Below, one piece after another: positions 55,069 to 64,000 of a stretch of DNA of 64,000 bases. The first letter of the stretch is position 1; every line of letters begins with the position of its first letter. The position numbers and the translations under genes were made by a program. The notes under the pieces were generated by a model. That model was not told where the DNA came from. It ran no database searches and saw only the letters and a list, made by a program, of their open reading frames with translations. Source of the DNA: Luidia sarsii (Eukaryota; Echinodermata; Asteroidea; Paxillosida; Luidiidae); NCBI GenBank assembly GCA_949987565.1, contig OX465110.1, positions 2,351,152 to 2,415,151 on the forward strand, read 5' to 3'.

Positions 55069-58000
55069 GTAGGTCTTGACTTTGTAATTAATCTAAGCAT
55101 GTTCTAGGTAATGTAATACCAATACCACTTATTCAATGTTCCTTAACACTTAGTTTAAGAAAACCGCCATGGTTGTTGATTGCAATGTTAAAACTTAAAT
55201 GTAGGCTATATTAACTTTATAATATTATTAATAATAATTAATGCTTTATAATAAATTGTCAGTATAATATTAAAATAACATTACAATAAACACTACAGTA
55301 GTCAGTACATAGTCCCACTTACTGGGCCGCTAGGACTTGTAGGAGATCCTCTGAAACGATTTGTGTGTTGATCTGTCGCACTAGTAAAGTAGTAATACTA
55401 GTATATATATAGTAAAATATAACTAAACTAATAATAATAATATAGTAAAACAGACATTTTCAACGTCTAGTACCCAGTCTTCGTGTAATATGGTTTGAAT
55501 ATGGGCTCATTGCTGAAGCGCAACAACTCAACATGTCCAATGCCGACATAGGAGACATTTTGTCAGAATTGCAATCCAAAAATTAATCATGACATAAGTG
55601 CCGCTGAAATACCACTTGTTCATCTTGACATGTGTAGAATCCGGCAGGTGCTTTTAAGTTTTAATAAAAAAATTGTTGCCGCGATTTCTGGCACTTTTAA
55701 GGCCATCTGTTGAGAATGTCTGTTTTACTATTAATTTTATTATTAATATTAGACGTGGTGGGACGCTAGTGCGACAGATCAACACACAAATCGTTTCAGA
55801 GGAGCTCCTACTCCTAGTCCTAGCGGCCCAGTAAGTGGCACACTAACTTACTAAGTAACAACATGCACTAACACAGTAACACTAACACAGTAATAATAAT
55901 AGTAAACTATGTAGTAACACTAACACTAACACTACTCACTTGTAACAGTACAAGTATTGTATTTTGTAAGTAGTTTTATTGACTAACTTATCATTCATAT
56001 TTAAAGTGATTAACAATTACAAAAATGTTGCAAACTGCTTACTGACTAAAATTAGTCTCAAAATTTAGTGGGCCTGACATTTCGATCCTAGCAGGACCTT
56101 TCTCAAAGTCAGAGTCCTACATATTGAATTCTTATAATTAACAATTTAAAAATCTTTTGATTGTAGCAAGAAGTTTCTCTAAAGCAGAATTACAAATGGC
56201 AATAATGTACTAGTACTACTTATACTATAACTTTATGTTTAAGTATAAAGTATATGTAGTTTAATACCTACAAAGTACATTGTAAATTAATTTAAACTAA
56301 ACTAAAGGGCTGGAAAAAGTTTGAGGGCCTGACGTTTCGATCTTTGCATGACCTTTCTCAAAGTCAACTTTGATAGGCATTTTTTTTTTTTCACTGTACA
56401 TCAATATAAAAAATTGTTGAAAAAGGAGTAAAACTACTAAATTAGAAAGGGCTACAGTACAGAGATGAGTTCAGTTAGCATCAGTTGTCAACCAATTCAG
56501 GAAAATCAATTTGAATCAATTTGAATCTGCGGAAAGGCCAGATTACACGGCATGATTGTCTGGTTTGTTGACCCCAGGCCAAGCATCTGAGTGAGCTGAC
56601 CAACCACACTGTGGCGGAACTTGACCTCATTTGTAAGTATTTGGAAATTTGCAATGTTTTTCATACACATGTGTAGCTATCCCTAGCACTCCAGAAATCA
56701 AACGCAGTTAGGCCCCCAAAAATGTGTTTCTATTGAATATTTTAAAAAAAACAACGTGTTTCCGAATTTCAGGCCAACCCTACATGTATTTTGACAGCAC
56801 AAGTGCACAACCCTAAACTTGTGTTGGGGAAAGTGTGTTTCCCGACCTACCCTATTTTGACCGCGTTGACGCAACCCTAATTGTTTTTTTGTTTTGTTTT
56901 TTTAAACAAATTTATTTCCACATTGACATCCTGGGTATACATTACAATTCATTAATTCCTTGCAGAGAGTATGTACTATGTAATTATGTGTAATATCAGA
57001 AGATGTCAATATGAAGGGAAAAGGTGAAGCAGAGCTTTTGTACGTTTCCCTTGAACAAGAAAAAAAAACTACAACTACATACGGACTAAAACAGGACAAT
57101 AGCTTTTAGAGTGAGACCCGGTACACTATGTACAAAGAGTAAGAACAAAGTAAAGATGATTCAATAAAACTAAACAGAGCAAAGATTGATAATTGATAAT
57201 TTGATAATGGATAATTTCCTCTCTTTTTTTCAAATTGGAAAGTGGATGAAATCAACCTACCCTGCAGATTTTTGGCTGAAGTATATGTAATACTTGGCCA
57301 GTGCATAACTAAGCATTAACAAAAGTTTAAAAAAGTAGGAAGCATAACTATTTTTATTGGGAGGGGGGGGGGTTTGAAGGCTCAGGCAGTGTTAGGGTTA
57401 AAGGTGTGAACGCTGGTCTCAGTCTTTAGAATAATACATTAATGAGTAATGACTTTACATTCAGAAAATTATATTACATCGGAATTTGGGAAATCCTCAG
57501 TGCATTACGTAACCTCCCTTGGAAACTAAACAAGAGATAGGATTAGGAATTCTTTCCTATGCAAGTGTCTCACCTCACGGTTTGAATCGATTGAATTGGC
57601 TTACTGTTGTGTTTTTTGGTTGTTGTTTTTTCAATTTCATTTTTGGTGTTGTGTTGACTTTTGTGTTTGCTTCTCCAGACCATCAGAATCATCCAAACAA
57701 CAAGAAATGGAGTGTCTTTCAGCTCACAAAGCAGGCGGGTAATTGAAGTTAACCTTAAACAAAAATTCTCAGTATAATTCAAACTAATCAACGAAGAACT
57801 GCCTTTTTTTATATACAAAAATGTTGCAAACTGCTTACTGACTAAAATTACCAAAATGCAAATCTTAAAATTTAGTGGGCCTGACGTTTCGTTCCTAGCA
57901 GGACCTTTCTCAAAGACCCAACATGAAGCATTGATAATGTCAAGTGATGGCGTGTAACAGTAGTCGCGCAATCGGTCTACACCATGGTTATTATCATGCA

Positions 58001-61000
58001 CAGATAGTTGCGTCAATGTTTTTTGGGTTTGTTTTGGTTTCAGAGTACAAGGACAAGCACATCGTCACCACTCCAAGTCAGTTGAGGGAACGTCTTGACA
58101 GGCAGTTGTCTTTCTACTTCAAAAATGTAAAAAAAAAAAAAAGGGTTACCGAGAGATATCCTTATGGCTTAAAATTGCACACCTAGGTCTATGGAAGCCG
58201 CCGGGTTGTGGCTACAGCCACTGTAGTTGTGTCTACAGCCATAGGCTTGGGTGCTAATTCTTGGGGAAGGACTTTATGAGCATTGTTCTGGATGGTACCG
58301 ACTTCAGTGATATTCATTCATCAATTTACGGATTTCTGGAAATGGCGTGATTTTATTTTATTTGTTAATATTATTATTATTCTTCTTATTATTATGTTTT
58401 TTTAATGGCAAACAGGTATCTCAAACTGATCATTTTTATAATTATGTTGAAACCCTAAAAACTGAAGGGCGCCTGCACCCCTGCCCTGCCATGAATCTCT
58501 CGGTTGCGTAAGCGCTCACTCACAGTTGCATCTCTGCGTCGCGAGTAATATACTATTTGTCAATGTTTGAGTGAAGATTTCTCGAGAAGTACAGCATCCC
58601 AGACCGTAAGATTTCAACATTCTATCATGACCATCTACAAACTGTGTAAATTAGAAGGAAATCTGTGGACATGGATGTTTTCCGATCTTCCCAATGTTGT
58701 ATTGCCTATTGGACCTTTAAAATACAGCCTAATTGTGCGACTTGAATGAAGACCAACGCAAGACCAACGCAAGACCAATGCGATTTACGCGGCTCATTGC
58801 CAACTCGCCCACTAGTCTACTTGCCCCTAGCCAACTCGCCCACTAGTCTACTTGCCCCTAGCCAACTCGCCCACTAGTCTACTTGCCCCTTGCCAACCCG
58901 CCCACTAGTCTACTTGCCCCTTGCCAACTCGCCCACTAGTCTACTTGCCCCTTGCCAACTCGCCCACTAGTCTACTTGCCTAGCTAGCCAACTCGCCCAC
59001 TGGTCTACTTGCCCCTAGCCAACTCGCCCACTAGTCTACTTGCCCCTAGCAAACTCGCCCACTAGTCTACTTTCCCCTAGCCAACTCGCCCACTAGTCTA
59101 CTTTCCCCTTGCCAACTCGCCCACTAGTCTACTTGCCCCTAGCCAACTCGCCCACTAGTCTACTTGCCTAGCTAGCCAACTCGCCCACTGGTCTACCTGC
59201 CCCTTGCCAACTCGCCCACTGGTCTACTTGCCCCTTGCCAACTCGCCCACTAGTCTACTTGCCCCTAGCCAACTCGCCCACTAGTCTACTTGCCTAGCTA
59301 GCCAACTCGCCCACTGGTCTACTTGCCCCTTGCCAACTCGCCCACTGGTCTACCTGCCCCTAGCCAACTCGCCCACTAGTCTACTTGCCCCTAGCCAACT
59401 CACCCACTAGTCTACTTGCCCCTAGCCAACTCGCCCACTAGTCTACTTGCCTAGCTAGCCAACTCGCCCACTGGTCTACTTGCCCCTTGCCAACTCCCCC
59501 ACTAGTCTACCTGCCCCTAGCCAACTCACTCACTAGTCTACTTGCCCCTTGCCAACTCGCCCACTAGTCTACTTGCCCCTTGCCAACTCGCCCACTAGTC
59601 TACTTGCCCCTAGCCAACTCGCCCACTAGTCTACTTGCCCCTAGCCATCTCCCCCACTAGTCTACTTGCCCCTTGCCAACTCGCCCACTAGTCTACTTGC
59701 CCCTTGCCAACTCGCCCACTAGTCTACTTGCCCCTAGCCAACTCGCCCACTAGTCTACTTGACCCTAGCCAACTCGCCCACTAGTCTACTTGCCCCTAGC
59801 CAACTCGCCCACTAGTCTACTTGACCCTAGCCAACTCGCCCACTAGTCTACTTGACCCTAGCCAACTCGCCCACTAGTCTACTTGCCCTTAGCCAACTCG
59901 CCCACTAGTCTACTTGCCTAGCTAGCCAACTCGCCCACTTGTCTACTTGCCCCACTAGCCAACTCGCCCACTAGTCTATTTGCCCCGCCACGGAAATCGC
60001 GTTGGTCTTCATTCAAGTCGCACAATTGTAATTAAGGTTGCAAACCTGACGCATGGTACGGAAACAAAAAAATTGCATCCCGGCTGGTCATGAATGATGC
60101 GATACGGGTTGCTGCGTCATTTTCCTTGGCAGGACCTGTGCCTGAGGAGGCGGGGGGACTCGTGGTGGGTGCGCCTGGCCATCAAGGAGGGAGCCCAGTC
60201 GCAACGTCTGACCAACAGCAACGTCATCTACATGGTGCACCATCCGCTCTCTCCTTACATCATCCTGTCTAGGATCAAGGTGTCCCACAAGGATTACATC
60301 ATGCAGGTAAGGGAAGAAAAAAAAAACACCTCTTTGCAGAGTGCATTGGGAAAACTTTATTTCCTAGTCCCATAACCCCACGGCGAGGTAACTTGGGCTC
60401 AAATGGATTTTTTTATTCGTATGGTGAGGATCCTCCCCACTGTACGCTCTCGGGTGTTTTGGTCCATGGGCAAGGTAACTTCGGCTCGAATGGACTTTTT
60501 TTATTAGGAGGGTGATCATCCTTCCCACTGTGGGATATTCAGGTACGGTATCTGAAACACCTTTACAATGGAGGCAGTTCTGCAAGCCATGTCACCTGAT
60601 GTGCATTTTTTTCAGTCCACAGACATGTTTTGTTTTTTTTCGGCGGAAAGCGAAAGTCGGGCATGCGCATTATACATGGGTGCGCAACTGTGCATTATAT
60701 CCGGGAATTTACGGTGATTGATTTGATTAACTTGATTTGTAGGCTTGTCGTTTGGTCCTGGAAGGTCACTTTGCCGATGCAAGAAGCAATGTTGCTGGAG
60801 AAGTTTAACAACGGGAATTGTATGTAGGAGGAAGGAAGATCGTAGGCGGTAGATGCAGTAATAACCTCCGCTAAGTTCATGGCTTGCTTTGATAGTGTCA
60901 TCAAGTTTCTTTGGAAGTCATTATAGCGACAGTTCTTTCTGAACTAATCTTGCAGTCTGCTCTGTGGCTCGTGATTCGTGCATTATACTGACAGTCTGGG

Positions 61001-63273
61001 TTCAGTGCTTCTTGTGCTGAGTTCACATCAGTCTCAAAGGCGCCTGGCATTTCGTCCCTAGAAGGATCTTACTCAAAGGCTGAATCTTGGCGAACGACCA
61101 CGTTTTGTGTGCGCGCGTGTTTGTGTGTGTAGTACGTCCTCATCAAGCTCACCGTGTGCTTTTTCCCCCCGTTTTGGTGCAGGCCCTGCTCAACGGCCTC
61201 TACTGCAGCGAGATTCGCGAGATCCAGCTGACCGGCCGCGACCTGGAGTCGCTGATGTCACTGGCCCTGCACAGCAACAGTCAGGGAGGCTTCTCTCAGT
61301 TCCGTCTGGGCCAGGTGGACACGAACCCACTCGCCAAGAACCTGTCCAGGAAGAGGAAAGGTCAGCTGTTCCCCCCCCCCCCACTCCCCCTCCCCCCTCC
61401 CGGCTCTCCGTGTCTTTTTGTTTGTTTGTTCAGCACAACATACCTCAACTGAATCGCGACACTAATATGCAAATTAACTGCTTACTGACTACAGGCATGC
61501 AACTTTTCCGCGGATCCACGGATTTCCGCGTTTTTCAAAATTCGGCCGTAAAAAAAATTAAATCTGTTAAAAAAAAAAAAATTTAAAAAAAATATTTCTT
61601 CTCCCCTATTATTTAAATCACATGCTGAGATCAGGTTAAAACTTTAATGTTTACTTTTCATTTTGTGTAAACAAAAATTCAATTTTCTGGGTGTATGCCT
61701 TGAAAAAGGTTAAAATCTGTTACTCAGCTTGAAGTCCTAAGTGGTCCAAAATTGCTCAGAATGCATCACAGAGCATCTAGAATCCAAACCCCACGCCTTG
61801 AGGGCAAATAAGAGAAATAGCCTGACTTACACTACCTACTAACTCATACGAAAGAAGAAGTTGAGTTTGGTGAAATCAGATCCCGTAGTCTTTTTTTTGT
61901 CATCTACTCTCAATGTTATATTCCCATTTTTTTCTATCACCGTGTCTCTTGGCAATAGCCCCCTCCTCAGACACTCTGGAGCCGGAGATTGTCTTTGAGA
62001 ACCAGAAGGAGAAGGAGCACCGAGATCAGCAGATCACCCATGCCTTTGGCTCCAACCAGCAGCCCAAGCTGCAAAAGATTGACTACAAGGTAAAATAACA
62101 TAAAATAAAGCAAATCTCAAAAATTAGTGGGCCTGACGTTTCGATCCTAGCAGGACCTTTCTCAAAGGCAGAGTGACAAGGACAAAACAGATATATGTAC
62201 ACGAAGGAAGGGGGTAGAGAGTGATTATGACATGGATGAGAAACAAGGACAAAGAGGAAAGCTGGTAGGGTGAGATCAAAGGGAAGTGCAAGGAGTAGGA
62301 TAGTGATTAGTGAGAAGAGGGTGAAAGATCAAAGAGAGAAGTGTGGAGGAGTGAACACAAAAGAAGGATTATCAGAAATCAGGGTTATCAGAATAGTCCA
62401 AAGACGCTTCATCCACATTTTCTCACGGCTAAGCCGGACAGCATTACTACGGTGACCAAGGGATTCTATGCCCAGTACACTCATATCTGATATCGAATAT
62501 TCAGGGAGATTAAAGTGATACCCAGCATGGGTGTCCATTTTACCGGTTTTGATCAGTAAGCAGTTTGCAATATTTTTGTTTATCACCATAAAATAAAGCA
62601 AATTGAAAAATTGGCAAAGAAAACTTTGACTGAACCCTAGACTCTGGATTATCGTACCAGTGCCTTTCCATCTGAGCTATCCAGCCCATAGATGGTTGCC
62701 TGGAGTTATACAGCAGTTAATGGTTGAATTGTTTCTGACTGGCGCCCCCACCCCGGCAAAGGACTAGTTGACTAATTGGGAAGGCCACCATCTGTTACAC
62801 CTAATTCCGAGAGATGAGTTTTTCCCTCTGTATCGTTTTTTTTTTTCATACAAAATTAGGAGGACTTAACATTTCAATCCTACCAGGACCTTTGTCAAAG
62901 GGAGGTCCTGCTAGGATCAAAATGTCAGTCCTAATTTGATATACATGTACAGTATTGGAATGTTGGTAATTTTAGTCAGTAAGCAGTTTGCACTTTTTTT
63001 TCTTTTTTTTTTGGCACTTTTTTTTTTTTTTTTTTGCAGCTGGAGACCAGGTTCCGCGGTACAGAGTTTGCGCCTGCCATGGCCCTCCAGAGGGAGCCCT
63101 TCCACTGCCAGGTCAAGTTTGAGGGGCCCAGCGTCCTGGAGGGCGTCCGGGCGCTGAGCAGGGCCGGCCTGACCTCCCTGCCCCTGCCCCATCACCTGGC
63201 CAACGTCCACTCCCTGGCCAAGAACCACTTTGTCCTGGCCGACAAGAAGCGAGCGCGCCCGGACCCCAACTGA
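54883..63273 (+). CDS. CENPN: Centromere protein N (eight coding exons)
   Basis: CENP-N is an inner-kinetochore (CCAN) protein that binds the CENP-A nucleosome and pairs with CENP-L. Exons: 54883-55068, 56578-56632, 57679-57738, 58044-58126, 60133-60306, 61183-61360, 61959-62089, 63040-63273. All junctions have AG/GT with matching phases, giving 366 residues (human about 339). Residues 1-80 match the N-terminal pyrin-like fold (MKEWGGFPPESLSELESAV). LDLIYHQNHPNNKKWSVFQL aligns with human IYMQFHQHQKVWDVFQM. GDSWWVRLAI aligns with ENAVWIRIAW. KEKEHRDQQITHAFG, QPKLQKIDYKLETRF and the C-terminal LPLPHHLANV region also match. The start is the first in-frame ATG giving the conserved N-terminus. The human comparison is from memory. 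Confidence 0.93.
55069..56577. other. CENPN intron 1: inverted-repeat element and family F pieces
   Basis: It contains the inverted-repeat element at 55315-55838, a family F copy at about 56025-56115 with the usual lead TTGCAAACTGCTTACTGACT, and a second F arm at about 56322-56365. Confidence 0.65.
55315..55838. mobile_element. Long inverted-repeat element in CENPN intron 1
   Basis: Arms of about 70 bp: CCACTTACTGGGCCGCTAGG on the left mirrors CCTAGCGGCCCAGTAAGTGG on the right, continuing to GATCTGTCGCACTAG / CTAGTGCGACAGATC. A second nested pair (AGTAAAACAGACATTTTCAA / AATGTCTGTTTTACT) lies inside. Seen once. Confidence 0.8.
56578..56632 (+). CDS. CENPN: CENPN exon 2
   Basis: The acceptor is GACCCCAG and the donor GTAAGT. 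It encodes AKHLSELTNHTVAELDLI, phase 0 in and phase 1 out. Confidence 0.87.
56633..57678. other. CENPN intron 2, nothing recognised
   Basis: AT-rich sequence with a poly-G run near 57361. Short open frames only. Confidence 0.5.
57679..57738 (+). CDS. CENPN: CENPN exon 3
   Basis: The acceptor is GCTTCTCCAG and the donor GTAATT. It encodes YHQNHPNNKKWSVFQLTKQA, the strongly CENP-N-like segment, phase 1 at both ends. Confidence 0.9.
57805..57920 (+). repeat. Repeat family F, single-arm copy in CENPN intron 3
   Basis: AAAAATGTTGCAAACTGCTT lead followed by CCTGACGTTTCGTTCCTAGC and AGGACCTTTCTCAAAG. Confidence 0.75.
58044..58126 (+). CDS. CENPN: CENPN exon 4
   Basis: The acceptor is TTGGTTTCAG. 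It encodes EYKDKHIVTTPSQLRERLDR and QLSFYFKN, phase 1 in and 0 out. The donor GTAAAA is weak and runs directly into a poly-A stretch. Confidence 0.82.
58555..58722. mobile_element. MITE family B, partial copy 4
   Basis: CTCGAGAAGTACAGCATCCC and CTACAAACTGTGTAAATTAG up to CCCAATGTTGTATTG match the right half of the 20.1 kb copy. It ends next to the foldback element starting at 58731. Confidence 0.7.
58731..60027. mobile_element. Foldback element carrying a 31 bp minisatellite, in CENPN intron 4
   Basis: Perfect 29 bp inverted repeats (58731-58759 and 59999-60027): AATTGTGCGACTTGAATGAA on the left is mirrored by TTCATTCAAGTCGCACAATT. The short inner GCGATTT is also mirrored. Between them, about 58796-59990, lie about 38 units of CCAACTCGCCCACTAGTCTA plus CTTGCCCCTAG. 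Variant units with TTGCCTAGCTAG recur periodically. Non-coding and non-autonomous. Confidence 0.92.
60133..60306 (+). CDS. CENPN: CENPN exon 5
   Basis: The acceptor is CCTTGGCAG and the donor GTAAGG, phase 0 at both ends. It encodes DLCLRRRGDSWWVRLAIKEG, NVIYMVHHPLSPYIILSRIK and VSHKDYIMQ. Confidence 0.93.
60307..61182. other. CENPN intron 5: local duplication
   Basis: A segment of about 110 bp with GGTAACTTGGGCTCAAATGG at 60387 is repeated as GGTAACTTCGGCTCGAATGG at about 60475. No gene recognised. Confidence 0.5.
61183..61360 (+). CDS. CENPN: CENPN exon 6
   Basis: The acceptor is TTTTGGTGCAG and the donor GTCAGC, phase 0 in and 1 out. It encodes ALLNGLYCSEIREIQLTGRD, LESLMSLALHSNSQGGFSQF and ends in basic RKRK. 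Confidence 0.92.
61495..61790 (+). repeat. Dispersed repeat family G, copy 2
   Basis: CAGGCATGCAACTTTTCCGC through CACAGAGCATCTAGAATCC, matching 39214-39510. The palindrome is mutated here (CCGCGGATCCACGG). It lies in CENPN intron 6. Confidence 0.7.
61959..62089 (+). CDS. CENPN: CENPN exon 7
   Basis: The acceptor is CTTGGCAATAG and the donor GTAAAA, phase 1 in and 0 out. It encodes APSSDTLEPEIVFENQKEKE and HRDQQITHAFGSNQQPKLQK, IDYK. Confidence 0.92.
62116..62586. repeat. Repeat family F, long copy flanked by 17 bp direct repeats
   Basis: CATAAAATAAAGCAAAT occurs directly on both sides (62099-62115 and 62587-62603). The element begins at the GCCTGACGTTTCGATCCTAG arm and ends with the inverted lead CAGTAAGCAGTTTGCAATAT. 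Its interior matches the 27.8 kb copy. Confidence 0.8.
62604..62800 (-). repeat. tRNA-derived SINE, copy 6
   Basis: Minus-strand GGGCTGGATAGCTCAGATGG and AGTCAAAGTTTTCTTTGCCA. The following CCCCGGCAAAGGACTAGTTG segment is also present, inverted, beside the 30.3 kb copy. Confidence 0.7.
62855..62995. repeat. Repeat family F, small palindromic copy before CENPN exon 8
   Basis: AACATTTCAATCCTACCAGG arm, mirror GGTCCTGCTAGGATCAAAAT, then the inverted lead TTTTAGTCAGTAAGCAGTTT. The right end runs into the polypyrimidine tract of the exon 8 acceptor. Confidence 0.7.
63040..63273 (+). CDS. CENPN: CENPN exon 8 and stop
   Basis: A T-rich tract and GCAG precede it. It encodes LETRFRGTEFAPAMALQREP, FHCQVKFEGPSVLEGVRALS, RAGLTSLPLPHHLANVHSLA and ends DKKRARPDPN with TGA. 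It matches the human LETKF...LIKFSSPHLLEALKSLAPAG segment, the CENP-L-binding C-terminal part. Confidence 0.93.
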   Translation: METRFRGTEFAPAMALQREPFHCQVKFEGPSVLEGVRALSRAGLTSLPLPHHLANVHSLAKNHFVLADKKRARPDPN

Positions 63274-63331
63274 TGAGGACTCGTCACGAGGACCGGGAAA
63301 CGGTGAAACCAGCCATCGTGCTACATCAACC

Positions 63332-63722
63332 TAGCTGCCAACCATTCCTATCTTGGAGAAATCAGTCCTCTTTTTTTGAGGGGGGGGGGGGGTAAAAATT
63401 TATCATTCAATGTGGGTCTGCCCTGCTCGATGTGATAAGTGCTCAGTGCTTTGCCCAATGCCCAATGGCAGCTCGGGCGGGATTCGAACCCGCGACTCGC
63501 GCTTTCTAGTATGAACATCTGAACCACTTGACCACCGAGCTGGTCGAGATCGTGTGGGGGATTCGAATAATGTATAGCGGCGGGTAATGTATCACTTCTT
63601 ACAAGCTCTTGAAAACAGATTCCGATTTTTGGCTTGGGAAATACTCCTGTGTAGTTTGCTCTTTGATTACTCTTTTTTAGCAGAAGTTCTCCGGATTTCC
63701 TTTAAGATAGGTTGGCAGCTAT
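63332..63722. mobile_element. MITE family E, copy 2, with nested SINE
   Basis: TAGCTGCCAACC and GGTTGGCAGCTA form the ends, inverted relative to the 39.66 kb copy. A minus-strand tRNA-like SINE of the second family (about 63410-63580, GGGTTCGAATCCCGCCCGAG) interrupts it. It lies within 60 bp of the CENPN stop, so it is probably in the 3' UTR or just beyond. Confidence 0.75.
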
Positions 63723-64000
63723 TCATCAAACTTTTAAACTCATCCACATCAGAGGTAAAGGCAACCTTTTCCGCTTTGCAACCATCCTGTTTTTATTTGT
63801 TCCTTTCCAATCGAAGCAGCCTAACTCACGCCGTTTCCAAGGTGATTAGGAAAATACTTAGTCTCGTACCTTTTTCTGAGATTTGTTGGGAATGCTCAAG
63901 TCCGATTCTAACTTTTGGGGTTATTTTTATTTCGCTGTACATATCTTAATTGTCTTACTCTAATGTAATGTTTTATCGGTGCTTTTTTAAAAGTATGTTT
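63723..64000. other. No gene recognised
   Basis: Short AT-rich stretch to the end of the window. No AATAAA was found between the CENPN stop and the window end. Confidence 0.4.

Noticed and set aside
58796..59990. Regularly spaced 31 bp repeats as a CRISPR array
   Set aside because: Units are directly contiguous with no unique spacers, and the context is a eukaryotic intron; it is a minisatellite.

Overview
This is a window of animal (metazoan) nuclear DNA with spliced genes, large introns and many short non-autonomous repeats. Domain content (CBF-beta, a CUB/LDLa membrane protein, CENP-N), intron density, and the mix of MITE-like elements, tRNA-derived SINEs and minisatellites suggest a marine invertebrate, probably a deuterostome such as an echinoderm. 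The species assignment is inference only. No bacterial-type operons, viral genes, intact autonomous transposon ORFs or CRISPR arrays were seen.

Three protein-coding genes can be supported. All lie on the + strand, and I reassembled them exon by exon with GT/AG sites and matching phases. (1) 8489-22791: the 3' half of a core-binding factor beta (CBFB) gene, with three coding exons and the upstream exons missing or not recognised. (2) About 26262 to 41400, coding 28278-38194 in nine exons: a 685-residue type I membrane protein with signal peptide, three CUB domains, one LDL-receptor class A module, a transmembrane helix and a proline-rich tail with a PPSY motif, Neto/LRP-like in layout. (3) 54883-63273: a complete eight-exon centromere protein N (CENPN) gene coding for 366 residues.

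The rest is repeat-rich. Dispersed elements: a TA-flanked MITE family with ends GTGACCCGGCAC (six copies); a second MITE family with ends near CAACATTGG; a foldback family ending in AGGTTTGCGG; a roughly 460 bp MITE whose four copies all lie in the CUB gene; a family carrying CCTGACGTTTCGATCCTAGC, often as long inverted arms; and two tRNA-like SINE families. Tandem arrays: a 16 bp and a 27 bp minisatellite in CUB-gene introns, a ~103 bp repeat that starts at the CUB stop codon, a 2.1 kb purine-rich GAA/GAT tract (43.1-45.2 kb), a 6.6 kb satellite of ~165 bp units with a strong G-quadruplex motif in many units (46.55-53.2 kb), and a 31 bp minisatellite (58.8-60.0 kb) held between perfect 29 bp inverted repeats inside a CENPN intron.

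The genes do not form an obvious functional unit: one is a transcription-factor subunit, one a cell-surface receptor-like protein, one an inner-kinetochore protein. The most interesting parts are structural: repeats that abut splice sites, the possible alternative CBFB C-terminus, the foldback element carrying a minisatellite, and the G4 satellite upstream of CENPN.
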